A stretch of 64,000 bases of DNA from Altibacter lentus (GTDB lineage: Bacteria; Bacteroidota; Bacteroidia; Flavobacteriales; Flavobacteriaceae): the NCBI RefSeq assembly GCF_000746845.1, contig NZ_KN050846.1:689394-753393 (forward strand), written 5' to 3'. Shown here one piece after another: positions 26,491 through 35,649 of this stretch; the first letter of the stretch is position 1; every line of letters begins with the position of its first letter. Made by a program: the position numbers and the translations under genes. Below the pieces are notes generated by a model. It was not told where the DNA came from and did not search any database. It saw only the letters and a program-made list of their open reading frames with translations.

Positions 26491-27276
26491 TTAATTTGAA
26501 CTGAAGTAGCCCTTCATAATCCCACGTTTGGAATTCTTGATGAACTGAAGGATCTCGTCGCGCTCCGGCGTCGCCTCCATCTCTGCTTCGATGATCTCCG
26601 CAGCCTGGGTGTTATTATAATTCTTTTGGTAGAGAATTCTGTAGATGTTCTGGATCTCCCGGATCTTTTCAGGAGAAAACCCTCTTCGGCGTAAACCTAT
26701 AGAATTGATCCCCACATAGGAAAGAGGCTCTCGAGCCGCTTTTACATAAGGCGGCACATCCTTTCGAACCAGCGATCCTCCGGTAACAAAGGCGTGGTTT
26801 CCTATCATACAAAATTGATGTACTGCGGTCATTCCCGCCAGTACAACATAATCGCCCACGGTAATATGTCCGGCCAATGTACTGTTGTTAGAAAAGATGC
26901 AATGATCCCCCACAATACAATCATGCGCAACGTGGCAATAGGCCATTATCCAGCAATTCTTGCCAATTACGGTCTTTCCACGATCTGATGTACCTCTATT
27001 GATAGTCACGTATTCGCGAATGGTCGTTCCATCTCCAATCTCTGCAGTGGTATCTTCGTCATTGAATTTAAGATCCTGCGGAATAGCCGAAATGACCGCT
27101 CCCGGAAAAATATTGCAATTCTTTCCAATGCGCGCTCCTTCCATTATGGTCACATTGGACCCTATCCAAGTCCCTTCACCTATCACCACATTGTTATGAA
27201 TGGTGGTAAAAGGTTCAATGACCACGTTTTTTGCGATTTTAGCGCCCGGATGGACGTATGCTAACGGTTGATTCAT
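26491..27276 (-). CDS. lpxA: UDP-N-acetylglucosamine acyltransferase
   Basis: A 261-residue left-handed beta-helix trimer that adds the first 3-hydroxyacyl chain to UDP-GlcNAc, step 1 of lipid A synthesis. Hexapeptide repeats fill residues 1 to about 190; the catalytic His is in CHVAHDCIVGDH. The C-terminal helices with RRRGFSPEKIREIQ are typical. Its ATG overlaps the lpxC-fabZ stop (ATGA, 27273-27276). Confidence 0.97.
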   Translation of the reverse strand: MNQPLAYVHPGAKIAKNVVIEPFTTIHNNVVIGEGTWIGSNVTIMEGARIGKNCNIFPGAVISAIPQDLKFNDEDTTAEIGDGTTIREYVTINRGTSDRGKTVIGKNCWIMAYCHVAHDCIVGDHCIFSNNSTLAGHITVGDYVVLAGMTAVHQFCMIGNHAFVTGGSLVRKDVPPYVKAAREPLSYVGINSIGLRRRGFSPEKIREIQNIYRILYQKNYNNTQAAEIIEAEMEATPERDEILQFIKNSKRGIMKGYFSSN

Positions 27277-28682
27277 TCTACATTTTTTGTTTTGACGATC
27301 TGAGCCATGAGTTCGGCTTCGGTCACTAGTTTGTTATTGGCATACGCATTTCCCTGCATGTGCACGATCCCTCTTCTAATAGGGGTTATGAGCTCTAAGT
27401 TGAAGATAAGTGTGTCCCCAGGATTTACCTGTTGTTTAAACTTTACATTGTTGATCTTCATAAAAAAGGTAAGATAGTTCTCGGGGTCGGGCACGGTACT
27501 CAATGCTAATATCCCTCCCGTTTGTGCCATTGCCTCCACAATAAGAACACCGGGCATTACGGGAGCCCCCGGGAAATGCCCAACAAAGAAGGGTTCGTTC
27601 ATGGTTACGTTCTTTAAACCTACCACATGAGTGTCTGATAACTCCAAGATCTTATCCACCAATAAGAACGGTGGACGGTGTGGTAGCATTTCCATGATCT
27701 GGTTCACATCCTTTACCGGAGGAAGCGACACGTCGAACTGAGGTATCTTGTTCCTGCTTTCTATCTTGATAATTTTGGATAGCTTCTTAGCGAACTGTGT
27801 GTTTACATGGTGACCGGGTTTATTAGCGATCACTTTCCCGCGAATACGCATTCCCACCAGTGCAAGATCTCCAATTACATCCAGCAGTTTGTGACGGGCT
27901 GCTTCATTGGGATAATGAAGTGTTAGATTATCCAGGATACCATTAGGCTTCACAGATATTTTGTCTTTTCCGAAAGCCTCACGCAATTTCTCCATGGTCT
28001 TTGGAGACAATTCTTTATCTACATAGACTATTGCATTATTTAAATCCCCGCCTTTAATGAGGCCGTGCTCCAACAGCATTTCGATCTCATGCAGAAAACT
28101 AAAGGTACGAGCGTCGGCGATCTCATCTTTAAATTCGGAGAGATGTTTGAGCGATGCGTTTTGTGTCCCCAGTACTTTGGTGCCAAAATCGACCATGGTA
28201 GTTACCTGGTATTCATCGGCCGGAATCACTGTGATTTCGCTTCCCGTTTCTTCGTCAAGATAGGATATTACTTCTTTGACAATATATTCTTCCCGTGGTG
28301 CCTCCTGTTCTACGATCCCTGCTTCGGAAATGGCCTGCACAAAGAACTTGGACGATCCGTCCATGATGGGTGGTTCGGAAGCATTCAGCTCCATTAAACA
28401 ATTATCTACTTCCATTCCCACCAATGCAGCGAGAACATGTTCGGAAGTTTGGATCTTAACACCCAGCTTCTCCAAATTCGTTCCGCGCTGGGTATTGACC
28501 ACATAATTGGCATCTGCCTCGATCACGGGGCTCCCTTCAAGATCCACGCGTACGAATGCATACCCATGATTCTCGGGGGCAGGCTTAAAAGTAATGGTCA
28601 CTTCCTTCCCGGTGTGAAGTCCGACTCCCGTTAAGGATACCTCCTTACCAATCGTTCGCTGTTTTACCATGCAGTCAGTCAT
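27273..28682 (-). CDS. lpxC-fabZ: Bifunctional UDP-3-O-acyl-GlcNAc deacetylase / 3-hydroxyacyl-ACP dehydratase
   Basis: A 469-residue fusion. The LpxC half (about 1-300) is the zinc deacetylase: TSEHVLAAL and [16 protein letters not shown] carry the zinc His/Asp ligands. The FabZ half (about 320-469) is the hotdog-fold dehydratase with [14 protein letters not shown] and [20 protein letters not shown]. This fusion is a known Bacteroidota feature. Start: ATG at 28680-28682 overlaps lpxD by 8 bp; the ATG four codons in (MVKQRTIG) is an equally good start. Confidence 0.97.
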   Translation of the reverse strand: MTDCMVKQRTIGKEVSLTGVGLHTGKEVTITFKPAPENHGYAFVRVDLEGSPVIEADANYVVNTQRGTNLEKLGVKIQTSEHVLAALVGMEVDNCLMELNASEPPIMDGSSKFFVQAISEAGIVEQEAPREEYIVKEVISYLDEETGSEITVIPADEYQVTTMVDFGTKVLGTQNASLKHLSEFKDEIADARTFSFLHEIEMLLEHGLIKGGDLNNAIVYVDKELSPKTMEKLREAFGKDKISVKPNGILDNLTLHYPNEAARHKLLDVIGDLALVGMRIRGKVIANKPGHHVNTQFAKKLSKIIKIESRNKIPQFDVSLPPVKDVNQIMEMLPHRPPFLLVDKILELSDTHVVGLKNVTMNEPFFVGHFPGAPVMPGVLIVEAMAQTGGILALSTVPDPENYLTFFMKINNVKFKQQVNPGDTLIFNLELITPIRRGIVHMQGNAYANNKLVTEAELMAQIVKTKNVE

Positions 28683-29700
28683 TGTTTATTTTTTTTTCAA
28701 AAGTATTAAATCGTTCGACAAATTTTGGAAGATTCTTGAAGTGTACATAACTTTTATTGAAATCGCCGTAATTTAAAGCCGGTGAGCCTTGTAAGGTCTC
28801 ATTATCCTTCACATTTCGACCAATTCCGCTTTGTGCTTGTATTCGCACATTATCCCCAATGGTAATGTGCCCCACGATACCCACTTGACCGCCAATCATA
28901 CAATTACGCCCAATCTTTGTAGATCCGGCAATCCCTGTTTGTGCGGCTATTACCGTGTTCTCTCCAATTTCAACGTTATGTGCTATCTGTATCTGGTTAT
29001 CCAGCTTGACTCCTTTTCTAATTACCGTGGATCCCAAGGTAGCGCGGTCGATAGTGGTTCCGGCTCCTATATCCACATTATCTTCAAGGATCACGTTTCC
29101 GGTTTGCGGAACTTTGGTGTATTCTCCTTTATCATTTGGAGTAAACCCAAAGCCATCAGCTCCCAAGATCACTCCGCTGTGTATCACACAATGGTTTCCA
29201 ACGATCGATTCAGAATAGATCTTAGCTCCGGCGAATACCACCACGTTGTCGCCAAGGGTTACATTATCACCTATATATACATTAGGATAAATCTTCACAT
29301 TCTCGCCTATGGTCACATTTTCCCCGATATAGGCAAAGGCGCCCACATAAATATTTGCACCGTATTTGGCACTTTCAGAAATAAAAACCGGCTTCTCGAT
29401 ACCCGTTTTATTCATCTTCACCTGATTGTAATATTCTAATAGTTGTGAAAAAGCCTTGTAGGCGTTTTCCACGCGGATCAATGTAGTAGAAATTGAATTT
29501 TCAGCAACGAAACCTTTATCCACAATAGTGATAGAAGCATCGGTAGAATAGATAAAATGTGTGTACTTAGGGTTGGCTAGAAAGGTGAGACTCCCTTCGC
29601 TGCCTTCTTCGATCTTTGCAAGTTTCGAAACTTCCACGTCTTCATTTCCGTCAACTTCACCATTAAGAATTCCTGCGATTTGGGCTGCTGTAAATTTCAT
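28675..29700 (-). CDS. lpxD: UDP-3-O-acylglucosamine N-acyltransferase
   Basis: A 341-residue hexapeptide-repeat acyltransferase that adds the second hydroxyacyl chain in lipid A synthesis. The N-terminal uridine-binding domain is [12 protein letters not shown] to about residue 95, followed by a long repeat region. The catalytic His is in [12 protein letters not shown]. Length matches the family (about 340). First gene of lpxD, lpxC-fabZ, lpxA, efp; its own -7 box lies about 90 bp upstream. Confidence 0.97.
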   Translation of the reverse strand: MKFTAAQIAGILNGEVDGNEDVEVSKLAKIEEGSEGSLTFLANPKYTHFIYSTDASITIVDKGFVAENSISTTLIRVENAYKAFSQLLEYYNQVKMNKTGIEKPVFISESAKYGANIYVGAFAYIGENVTIGENVKIYPNVYIGDNVTLGDNVVVFAGAKIYSESIVGNHCVIHSGVILGADGFGFTPNDKGEYTKVPQTGNVILEDNVDIGAGTTIDRATLGSTVIRKGVKLDNQIQIAHNVEIGENTVIAAQTGIAGSTKIGRNCMIGGQVGIVGHITIGDNVRIQAQSGIGRNVKDNETLQGSPALNYGDFNKSYVHFKNLPKFVERFNTFEKKINND

Positions 29701-29790
29701 TTAACAAGTTGTTACTGTTTTTTGGCTGTGCTTTACGACATAAATCCTTCATAATCAAAAATTAATAGTGTATTATTTTTGATAACCTTG

Positions 29791-29798
29791 CAAAAATA
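29791..29798 (-). promoter_or_regulatory. Candidate lpxD operon promoter -7 box (TATTTTTG)
   Basis: A perfect TAnnTTTG on the minus strand in the gap between the HD-domain gene and lpxD. The 5' UTR would be about 85 nt. No -33 TTG at normal spacing. Confidence 0.4.
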
Positions 29799-29809
29799 GA
29801 AAAAAAGGA

Positions 29810-31039
29810 TTAGTATTTGGGTTTTGGGTAGCACAGATAATATTTCACTACGGTTTTAGACAATGCTTTTAAGTTAAGTTGGTCGCTGGCCCTGGCAACA
29901 TCTACCACTTTCCCTGTTTTTGTGAGCAAATAGATGGCGTCTTTGTCCATTCTATAGGCCAAATTTTCTATTTCCCCGTTAAATACAAAGTATTTGGCTT
30001 CGGCGTTACTCAACTTGTACTTCTCCATTAACGAAGTTCGTTTTTCCTGTATCTGTATTTCTGAAAAAGGTTTTTTCTTGATCTTAATCTTTAGGAGGTC
30101 CCTGTTCAAAAGCATTTCAGCCAAATTGCGGAGCACAAAATCGTCGTGAGTCATCCAGGATTTCATAGCTGAAACCACATCGTAATCGTCCAGTTTTGCA
30201 AAGGTATTTAATACTTCTTTTGAAAATTGATCTTTATCGATAGCGTTCTTCAGAAAAAAGGACAATGCATCGCTGGCCGGTAACTCCTGACCATGTTGTG
30301 TTAACTCTTTTGCACGCTTAAGCAGGTTCATCAACAATTGTTCTGCAACGATCCCTGTTTTGTGTAAATAGACCTGCCAATACATGAATCGCCGGGCGAT
30401 AATAAATTTTTCGACCGAATACACCCCCTTCTCTTCCACGACCAAAGTATCGTTGTGAACATTAAGCATAGTGATAAGACGCTGAGAATTTACGGTTCCT
30501 TCCTGTACGCCGGTATAAAAACTATCCCGCCGCAAATAATCGAGCCGGTCCATATCTAATTGTCCCGAAATTAACTGATGCAGGAATTTTCGGTCGTATT
30601 CGTCTTTAAATATGCGTATGGCAAGCGTTAATCTGTTGTTAAAGTTTCGATTCAATTCCTCCATAAACAGGAGAGAAATATACTCATGGCTTACATTTTC
30701 AACGATGCTGTGTTCCATAGCATGAGAAAATGGCCCGTGCCCAATATCATGCAAAAGGATCGCAACACACAGTGCCTCTTCTTCATCATTTGAAATTGAA
30801 ACACCCTTTTGTCGCAGTACTTGTACGGCCCTTTGCATAAGAAACATGGCGCCCAGTGCATGATGGAATCGTGTGTGGTGCGCCCCCGGATATACTAAAT
30901 ACGACATGCCCATTTGAGAAATTCGACGCAGCCTTTGGAAGTAGGTGTGCTCGATCAATTGAAAGACCAGCGAATTGGGTATGGTAATAAAACCATAGAT
31001 GGGGTCGTTTATAATTTTGAGTTTGCCTGTGGTATTCAA
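29810..31039 (-). CDS. HD-domain dNTPase-like phosphohydrolase
   Basis: A 409-residue protein of the SAMHD1/dGTPase-like HD family. Metal-binding motifs are visible: GAHHTRFHHALG (H...HH), ILLHDIGHGPFSHAMEH (the HD pair) and later LDMDRLDYLRRDS (Asp). These enzymes cleave triphosphates or phosphomonoesters of nucleotides; the substrate here is unknown. The only start that fits the conserved N-terminus (NTTGKLKIINDPIYGF) is a TTG at 31037-31039, because an in-frame stop lies two codons upstream and no ATG is available before residue 40. Divergent from porX. Confidence 0.93.
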   Translation of the reverse strand: MNTTGKLKIINDPIYGFITIPNSLVFQLIEHTYFQRLRRISQMGMSYLVYPGAHHTRFHHALGAMFLMQRAVQVLRQKGVSISNDEEEALCVAILLHDIGHGPFSHAMEHSIVENVSHEYISLLFMEELNRNFNNRLTLAIRIFKDEYDRKFLHQLISGQLDMDRLDYLRRDSFYTGVQEGTVNSQRLITMLNVHNDTLVVEEKGVYSVEKFIIARRFMYWQVYLHKTGIVAEQLLMNLLKRAKELTQHGQELPASDALSFFLKNAIDKDQFSKEVLNTFAKLDDYDVVSAMKSWMTHDDFVLRNLAEMLLNRDLLKIKIKKKPFSEIQIQEKRTSLMEKYKLSNAEAKYFVFNGEIENLAYRMDKDAIYLLTKTGKVVDVARASDQLNLKALSKTVVKYYLCYPKPKY

Positions 31040-31067
31040 ACTTTAACTTTTAATTAGTATTGACACG

Positions 31068-31075
31068 TACCTTTG
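31068..31075 (+). promoter_or_regulatory. Candidate porX promoter -7 box (TACCTTTG)
   Basis: A perfect TAnnTTTG on the plus strand, 80 bp upstream of the porX ATG. It lies in the gap between the divergent HD gene and porX. No -33 TTG at ideal spacing. Confidence 0.45.
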
Positions 31076-31155
31076 TGCGTGACTTTGGAATTAATTTTGA
31101 AGTGTTAGCAGGAAACCTCTCAACCGCAATTCCAATAATAAACAAATATACATAT

Positions 31156-32706
31156 ATGAGCGACATTAAAGTACTTTGGGTAGACGACGAAATCGATTTG
31201 TTAAAACCCCATATCATTTTTCTTGAAAACAAGAACTACAAGGTAACTACGGCACAAAGTGGTACCGAAGCGCTCGTTGAAATAAAAAACCAGAATTTTG
31301 ACATCGTTTTCTTGGATGAGAACATGCCCGGGCTAACAGGCCTGGAGACCTTAGCTGAAATCAAGGAATATCAAGCAGCACTTCCCGTAGTTATGATTAC
31401 AAAGAGTGAGGAAGAGTATATCATGGAAGAAGCTATAGGATCTAAAATCGCCGACTACCTGATAAAACCGGTAAATCCGAATCAAATTCTACTTAGTTTA
31501 AAAAAGAATCTGGATCATTCGCGATTGATCTCAGAAAAGACTACTTCCAATTATCAGCAGGAGTTCCGTAAGATCGCAATGGATATGTCCATGATCAATA
31601 CTTTTGAAGGATGGGCAGAACTGTATCAAAAGCTGGTATACTGGGAATTAGAACTGGAGAATATTGAAGATTCCGGCATGTTCGAGATCTTGGAATCTCA
31701 GAAAATAGAAGCCAACAGCCAATTCTGTAAGTTTATTGATAAGAATTATCCCTCCTGGTTTGAGAGCGGCAACGAGGCACCTGTGATGTCACATACCTTA
31801 TTTAAGGAAAAGGTAGTGCCGCAATTAAAGGACCAACAACAAACGCTTTTTGTGGTCATTGACAACCTACGCTATGATCAATGGAAGGCCTTTGAGCCCT
31901 TCTTGAAGAGTTCCTATAAAAAAACACAGGAAGAATTGTTCTACAGCATTCTGCCTACAGCAACACAGTATGCCCGTAATGCCATATTTAGCGGATTGAT
32001 GCCCAGCGAAATGGAGAAGCTGCATCCCGATTATTGGTTGAACGATACCGAGGAAGGTGGAAAGAACATGTTCGAAGAGCAGTTTCTGGCATCGCAGTTA
32101 AAGCGATTAGGCTTGAATGTAAATTGGAGTTATCATAAAATTTCCAGTTTAAAACAAGGAAAGCGACTTGTTGAAAATTTTAAGACCCACAAGGAAGAAG
32201 ATCTTACTGTGGTGGTGTACAATTTTGTAGACATGCTCTCCCATTCCAAAACTGAAATGGAAGTGATCAAGGAACTGGCCTCCAACGATAAGTCCTATCG
32301 TTCTCTCACTCAGAGTTGGTTCAAAAACTCGCCTCTAATGGAGATCATTCAGCAGGCAGCCCAATTAGGCTTTAAATTAATCCTTACGACCGATCATGGG
32401 ACGATCAATGTAAAAAACCCTTCCAAAGTGATTGGAGATAAGAATACCAGTTTGAACTTACGTTACAAGACAGGAAAGAGTCTTACCTACGAAGATAAGG
32501 ATGTGCTGGCCGCCAGAGACCCTAAAAAAATACATCTCCCTACTATAAATATGAGCAGTTCGTTTATTTTTGCAAAAGGCGACCTATTCTTTGCGTATCC
32601 CAATAATTACAATCATTATGTAAGTTATTATCGCAACACCTATCAGCATGGCGGTGTTTCTTTGGAAGAGATGATCATTCCATTTGCGGTCTTAGAACCC
32701 AAATAA
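31156..32706 (+). CDS. porX: T9SS response regulator PorX with PglZ domain
   Basis: A 516-residue regulator of the type IX secretion system. Residues 1-120 are a receiver domain (KVLWVDDEIDLL acidic pocket, DIVFLDENMPGLTG with the phosphorylated Asp, IADYLIKPVNP). A helical linker follows. The C-terminal PglZ/alkaline phosphatase-like domain shows LFVVIDNLRYDQWKAF, LPTATQYARNAIFSG and LILTTDHGTINV, the metal-binding aspartates and His. PorX proteins of known structure have phosphodiesterase activity on oligonucleotides. Start: ATG at 31156; a TTG-started extension covering the promoter is rejected. Histidine kinase PorY is not in this window. Confidence 0.96.
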   Translation: MSDIKVLWVDDEIDLLKPHIIFLENKNYKVTTAQSGTEALVEIKNQNFDIVFLDENMPGLTGLETLAEIKEYQAALPVVMITKSEEEYIMEEAIGSKIADYLIKPVNPNQILLSLKKNLDHSRLISEKTTSNYQQEFRKIAMDMSMINTFEGWAELYQKLVYWELELENIEDSGMFEILESQKIEANSQFCKFIDKNYPSWFESGNEAPVMSHTLFKEKVVPQLKDQQQTLFVVIDNLRYDQWKAFEPFLKSSYKKTQEELFYSILPTATQYARNAIFSGLMPSEMEKLHPDYWLNDTEEGGKNMFEEQFLASQLKRLGLNVNWSYHKISSLKQGKRLVENFKTHKEEDLTVVVYNFVDMLSHSKTEMEVIKELASNDKSYRSLTQSWFKNSPLMEIIQQAAQLGFKLILTTDHGTINVKNPSKVIGDKNTSLNLRYKTGKSLTYEDKDVLAARDPKKIHLPTINMSSSFIFAKGDLFFAYPNNYNHYVSYYRNTYQHGGVSLEEMIIPFAVLEPK

Positions 32707-32749
32707 TTTGTAGGAATTTACTTATTTAAATACAGATAATCGATATTTT

Positions 32750-32781
32750 TTGTTAATAATCGAGAAATTATTCTATATTTG
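32750..32781 (+). promoter_or_regulatory. tsaE promoter (TTG - 21 bp - TATATTTG)
   Basis: TTG at 32750-32752 and TATATTTG at 32774-32781 are separated by 21 bp, which fits the Bacteroidota -33/-7 arrangement. The tsaE ATG is 17 bp downstream. Confidence 0.75.
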
Positions 32782-32797
32782 CTCGCAATCTAGTGAC

Positions 32798-33211
32798 ATG
32801 CAGTTGACATATACTCTCCAAGATATTCCGGCAATAGCCGATCAACTCTTGTTGGCAGCCCCCACCAAGACCTTACTATTTTATGGAGATATGGGTGTAG
32901 GAAAGACTACACTTATTAAAGCACTTGCAGAGCACTTAGGTGTAACTGATACAGTTACGAGCCCAACATTTTCTATCGTTAATGAATACATGCTGAAGGA
33001 TGATATGTTATATCACTTCGATTTTTACAGAATTGAGAGCAATGAAGAAGCGATGGATATAGGAATAGAGGATTATTTTTATTCCGGTCATTGGAATTTT
33101 ATCGAGTGGCCAAATAAAATTGAAACATTATTACCAAAAGACAGTACAAGCATACAACTAACAAAAAACCAAAACGGAAGTAGAACCCTAAAGATATTGC
33201 CAGTGAAGTAA
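32798..33211 (+). CDS. tsaE: tRNA threonylcarbamoyladenosine ATPase subunit
   Basis: A 137-residue P-loop ATPase that assists TsaB-TsaD in making the t6A modification at position 37 of ANN-decoding tRNAs. The Walker A is FYGDMGVGKTTLIKAL, followed by the conserved TSPTFSIVNEY and DFYRIES. Start: ATG 32798, because the earlier in-frame start would include the promoter. It is 91 bp downstream of porX; a separate promoter is visible. Confidence 0.96.
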   Translation: MQLTYTLQDIPAIADQLLLAAPTKTLLFYGDMGVGKTTLIKALAEHLGVTDTVTSPTFSIVNEYMLKDDMLYHFDFYRIESNEEAMDIGIEDYFYSGHWNFIEWPNKIETLLPKDSTSIQLTKNQNGSRTLKILPVK

Positions 33212-33332
33212 ATTGTAACGAGATTTCATAATAAACACAAGGATTCTTAATCATGCTCGCCCCAAATCGCAGTAGTTTTTAAGCAGGATTTTTTTGGCTT
33301 AAAGCTAACTTATAAAGATACGGCGAACATAC

Positions 33333-33365
33333 TTGAAATACTTGTTTTTTTTCGTGCTAGGTTTG
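33333..33365 (+). promoter_or_regulatory. Promoter of the small lipoprotein gene (TTG - 22 bp - TAGGTTTG)
   Basis: TTG at 33333-33335 and TAGGTTTG at 33358-33365, spaced 22 bp, fit the Bacteroidota consensus. The lipoprotein ATG is 28 bp downstream. Confidence 0.7.
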
Positions 33366-33393
33366 TATGATAAACCTCACAAAAACAAATATT

Positions 33394-33528
33394 ATGAAAT
33401 TAACAAAGTACTTTTTAATCGTTGCAATTTTCGGGGCTGGATTATTTATCTCTTGTACTCCGGAAAGCATAGAAGATGGACAAACACCACAACAAATTGA
33501 CAAGCCAAAGCCGTTACAAAACGGGTAA
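33394..33528 (+). CDS. Small putative lipoprotein
   Basis: A 44-residue ORF. An N-terminal Lys pair and hydrophobic stretch end in LFISCTPES, a lipobox-like site that would place Cys21 at the mature N-terminus, so only about 24 residues remain. The mature part is polar and Pro/Gln/Lys-rich (TPQQIDKPKPLQNG). I recall small flavobacterial lipoproteins with similar tails, but cannot confirm the family. It has a good promoter, and its 3' end overlaps the next gene by 53 bp in another frame. Likely attached to the outer leaflet of the inner or outer membrane. Confidence 0.72.
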   Translation: MKLTKYFLIVAIFGAGLFISCTPESIEDGQTPQQIDKPKPLQNG

Positions 33529-34003
33529 ATATTCTTTATTTGTAGGTGGTATAATAGTAATGTTTATAGCAGCTACTCCATTTGTATTTTATTCATATGA
33601 AAGTTTCCCAAGTGATTCAACTTCTTGGGAAACTTATTTTTTTACATTAAGGACAAGTTATCCTTCTTTGTATCATTTGGCTTGGTACTGCGTTGGTAAA
33701 GCAGTACCATTATTTCTTCTCTTGATTTGGTTCTTTACATGTCGTCATTGGTGGCACTGGATCATCCTCGTACCCATCGCAATGTATGCTTTTCAATTGT
33801 GGGGTGTAATAAATGAAAATGGGGGAATGGATGAGTTAGAAATATACTATGTTATACCTTTAATGATGGTTTTAGTTCCTGCAGTATATTTGGTTAGAGC
33901 TAAATTATTCTCTAAAATTAGAGAAAATGATTTACAATCTTTCGAACAAGAATTATTTACAAAAAAAACTGCCTGGCAACAGATCAAGGACTTATTTCGC
34001 TAA
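33476..34003 (+). CDS. Integral membrane protein, unknown function
   Basis: A 175-residue protein with four hydrophobic segments (about residues 20-41, 65-85, 90-110 and 124-144). A polar N-terminus (MDKHHNKLTSQSRYKTG) and a charged C-terminal tail follow the last segment. Trp-rich CRHWWHWIILVPIA stands out. Start ATG 33476 lies within the lipoprotein ORF (53-bp overlap, different frame). An internal ATG at codon 29 would cut into the first helix and is less likely. Function unknown; coupling to the lipoprotein is inferred from the overlap. Confidence 0.78.
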   Translation: MDKHHNKLTSQSRYKTGKYSLFVGGIIVMFIAATPFVFYSYESFPSDSTSWETYFFTLRTSYPSLYHLAWYCVGKAVPLFLLLIWFFTCRHWWHWIILVPIAMYAFQLWGVINENGGMDELEIYYVIPLMMVLVPAVYLVRAKLFSKIRENDLQSFEQELFTKKTAWQQIKDLFR

Positions 34004-34063
34004 GTTGCCGGTTTTACATTTTAAATTAAATATGTACCTTGGTACTACCAACCTGTAGCACCT

Positions 34064-35263
34064 ATGGCCACATCCAATTCACCATTTACCAAAGCACAAC
34101 TGTTACCCCAGGAAGAGAAACTGGAAGTCTTCAAGCAGCAGGGAGAACTGTATATTGGTATCCCCAAAGAGACGTATTTTCAGGAGAAACGTATCTGTCT
34201 AACGCCCGATGCGGTGGGAGCCATTGTGAATAACGGACATCGGGTACTGGTAGAATCAGCCGCCGGAGATGAAGCCGGATATTCCGATCAACAATACAGT
34301 GAGGCCGGAGCAAAGATCACCAAAGATCGCAAACAGGTCTTTGAATGCCCCATCGTTCTTAAAGTGGAACCCCCTACTCTGGAGGAGATCGAACTCATCA
34401 AGCCCAAAACGGTGATTATTTCGGCACTGCAGCTAAAGACACAGCAAAAAAAATATTTCGATGCACTTGCTAAAAAGAAAATTACGGCCTTAGCCTTCGA
34501 ATTTATAAAAGACGAAGATCACAGCTACCCTGTGGTTAAAGCATTAAGTGAGATCGCAGGGACGGCATCGGTATTGGTAGCGGCAGAGATCATGGTCAAC
34601 GCCAAAGCAGGAAATGGTTTGCTGTTTGGCAATATAAGTGGTGTGCCTCCCGTGGAAGTCGTGGTAATAGGCGCCGGGACAGTGGGAGAATTTGCGGTAC
34701 GGTCTGCCTTGGGACTAGGAGCGAATGTAAAAGTATTCGACAGTTCCATTACCAAATTACGAAACCTTCAGTGCAACGTAGGGCGAACCCTCTACACCTC
34801 TACCCTACAGCCTAAAAATTTAATGAAAGCACTGCGCCGCTGTGATGTGGCAATCGGAGCTGTACGAGGCAAAGACCGTTCCCCCATTATCGTTTCCAAG
34901 ACCATGGTCGAAAACATGAAGAATGGTGCCGTCGTGATAGATGTGAGTGTCGATATGGGCGGCTGCTTTGAAACAACTGAAATGACCTCGCACAAAGAAC
35001 CTACTCAAATTAAGTACGGAGTTATACATTATGGCGTTCCTAATATACCCGCCCGCTATCCCAAAACGGCCTCTATAGCCATAAGCAATATTTTTACCCC
35101 CTATCTTTTGGATATTGCAGAATGTGGCGGACTGGAAAATGCCATCCGTTTTGACAGCGGTTTGCGAAATGGGTTGTATTTTTACCGCGGTATACTAACA
35201 AGTCAGTCGGTAGCCGAGTGGTTCGATCTTTCCTACAGCGATATCAACCTACTTATATTTTAA
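34064..35263 (+). CDS. ald: Alanine dehydrogenase
   Basis: A 399-residue enzyme that interconverts L-alanine and pyruvate plus ammonia with NAD+. An extended N-terminus of about 30 residues precedes the family start YIGIPKET. The KRICLTPDAVG stretch holds the pyruvate-binding Arg, and VLKVEPP holds a conserved Lys. The NAD-binding Rossmann motif is VIGAGTVGEFAVRSALGLGA. The length is 25-30 residues above the enterobacterial type, as in other Bacteroidota. Confidence 0.95.
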   Translation: MATSNSPFTKAQLLPQEEKLEVFKQQGELYIGIPKETYFQEKRICLTPDAVGAIVNNGHRVLVESAAGDEAGYSDQQYSEAGAKITKDRKQVFECPIVLKVEPPTLEEIELIKPKTVIISALQLKTQQKKYFDALAKKKITALAFEFIKDEDHSYPVVKALSEIAGTASVLVAAEIMVNAKAGNGLLFGNISGVPPVEVVVIGAGTVGEFAVRSALGLGANVKVFDSSITKLRNLQCNVGRTLYTSTLQPKNLMKALRRCDVAIGAVRGKDRSPIIVSKTMVENMKNGAVVIDVSVDMGGCFETTEMTSHKEPTQIKYGVIHYGVPNIPARYPKTASIAISNIFTPYLLDIAECGGLENAIRFDSGLRNGLYFYRGILTSQSVAEWFDLSYSDINLLIF

Positions 35264-35268
35264 TCAGC

Positions 35269-35649
35269 ATGAAATTAGCACATCGTATCGCCTATTATCT
35301 GGGTGGATTTAGCATTGGTATTGTCATCTTACTTTTTTTTCTGGGAGGAAAGCGCGCTTCCTGTGATTATGGCCCAAATGCCCGCACCTTAAAAAACATC
35401 CGCTTAAAGGAACGATTCTATTCGGAGAATGCTTTGAGTACGTTACGTCGTAATGGTTTGGACTCCACCGCCATCGAATCTATATTAAATGACGGTGATG
35501 TACTTTTCTCTGAAAGCAATACCGATCTGCAGACCTGCAAGCAGTATGTGATCGAAGGAACAGTTACCGCAAAAGTGATCACCATTATGGTTGAAAATTG
35601 CGAGGAACGAGCAACCATCTTAAAAGCTTCGGTAGAAGCAAAAAACTAA
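35269..35649 (+). CDS. DUF4258-type membrane-anchored protein
   Basis: A 126-residue protein with one N-terminal membrane helix (about 7-26) and a soluble domain with the DUF4258 pattern (NALSTLRRNGLDSTAIESIL then VIEGTVTAKVITIMVENCEERATILK). Start: ATG 35269, five bases after the ald stop; an earlier in-frame start lies within ald. Conserved cysteines (CDYGPN, TCKQY, NCEER) are notable. Function unknown; a periplasmic sensor or redox role is possible but unsupported. Probably cotranscribed with ald. Confidence 0.82.
   Translation: MKLAHRIAYYLGGFSIGIVILLFFLGGKRASCDYGPNARTLKNIRLKERFYSENALSTLRRNGLDSTAIESILNDGDVLFSESNTDLQTCKQYVIEGTVTAKVITIMVENCEERATILKASVEAKN

Noticed and set aside
28831..29439. 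202-codon plus-strand ORF opposite lpxD
   Set aside because: It runs antisense to the hexapeptide repeats of lpxD, has no recognisable motif, and its length follows from the repeat composition on the other strand.
31060..31155. TTG-started extension of porX by 32 codons
   Set aside because: It covers the promoter of porX; the receiver domain starts at the ATG at 31156.
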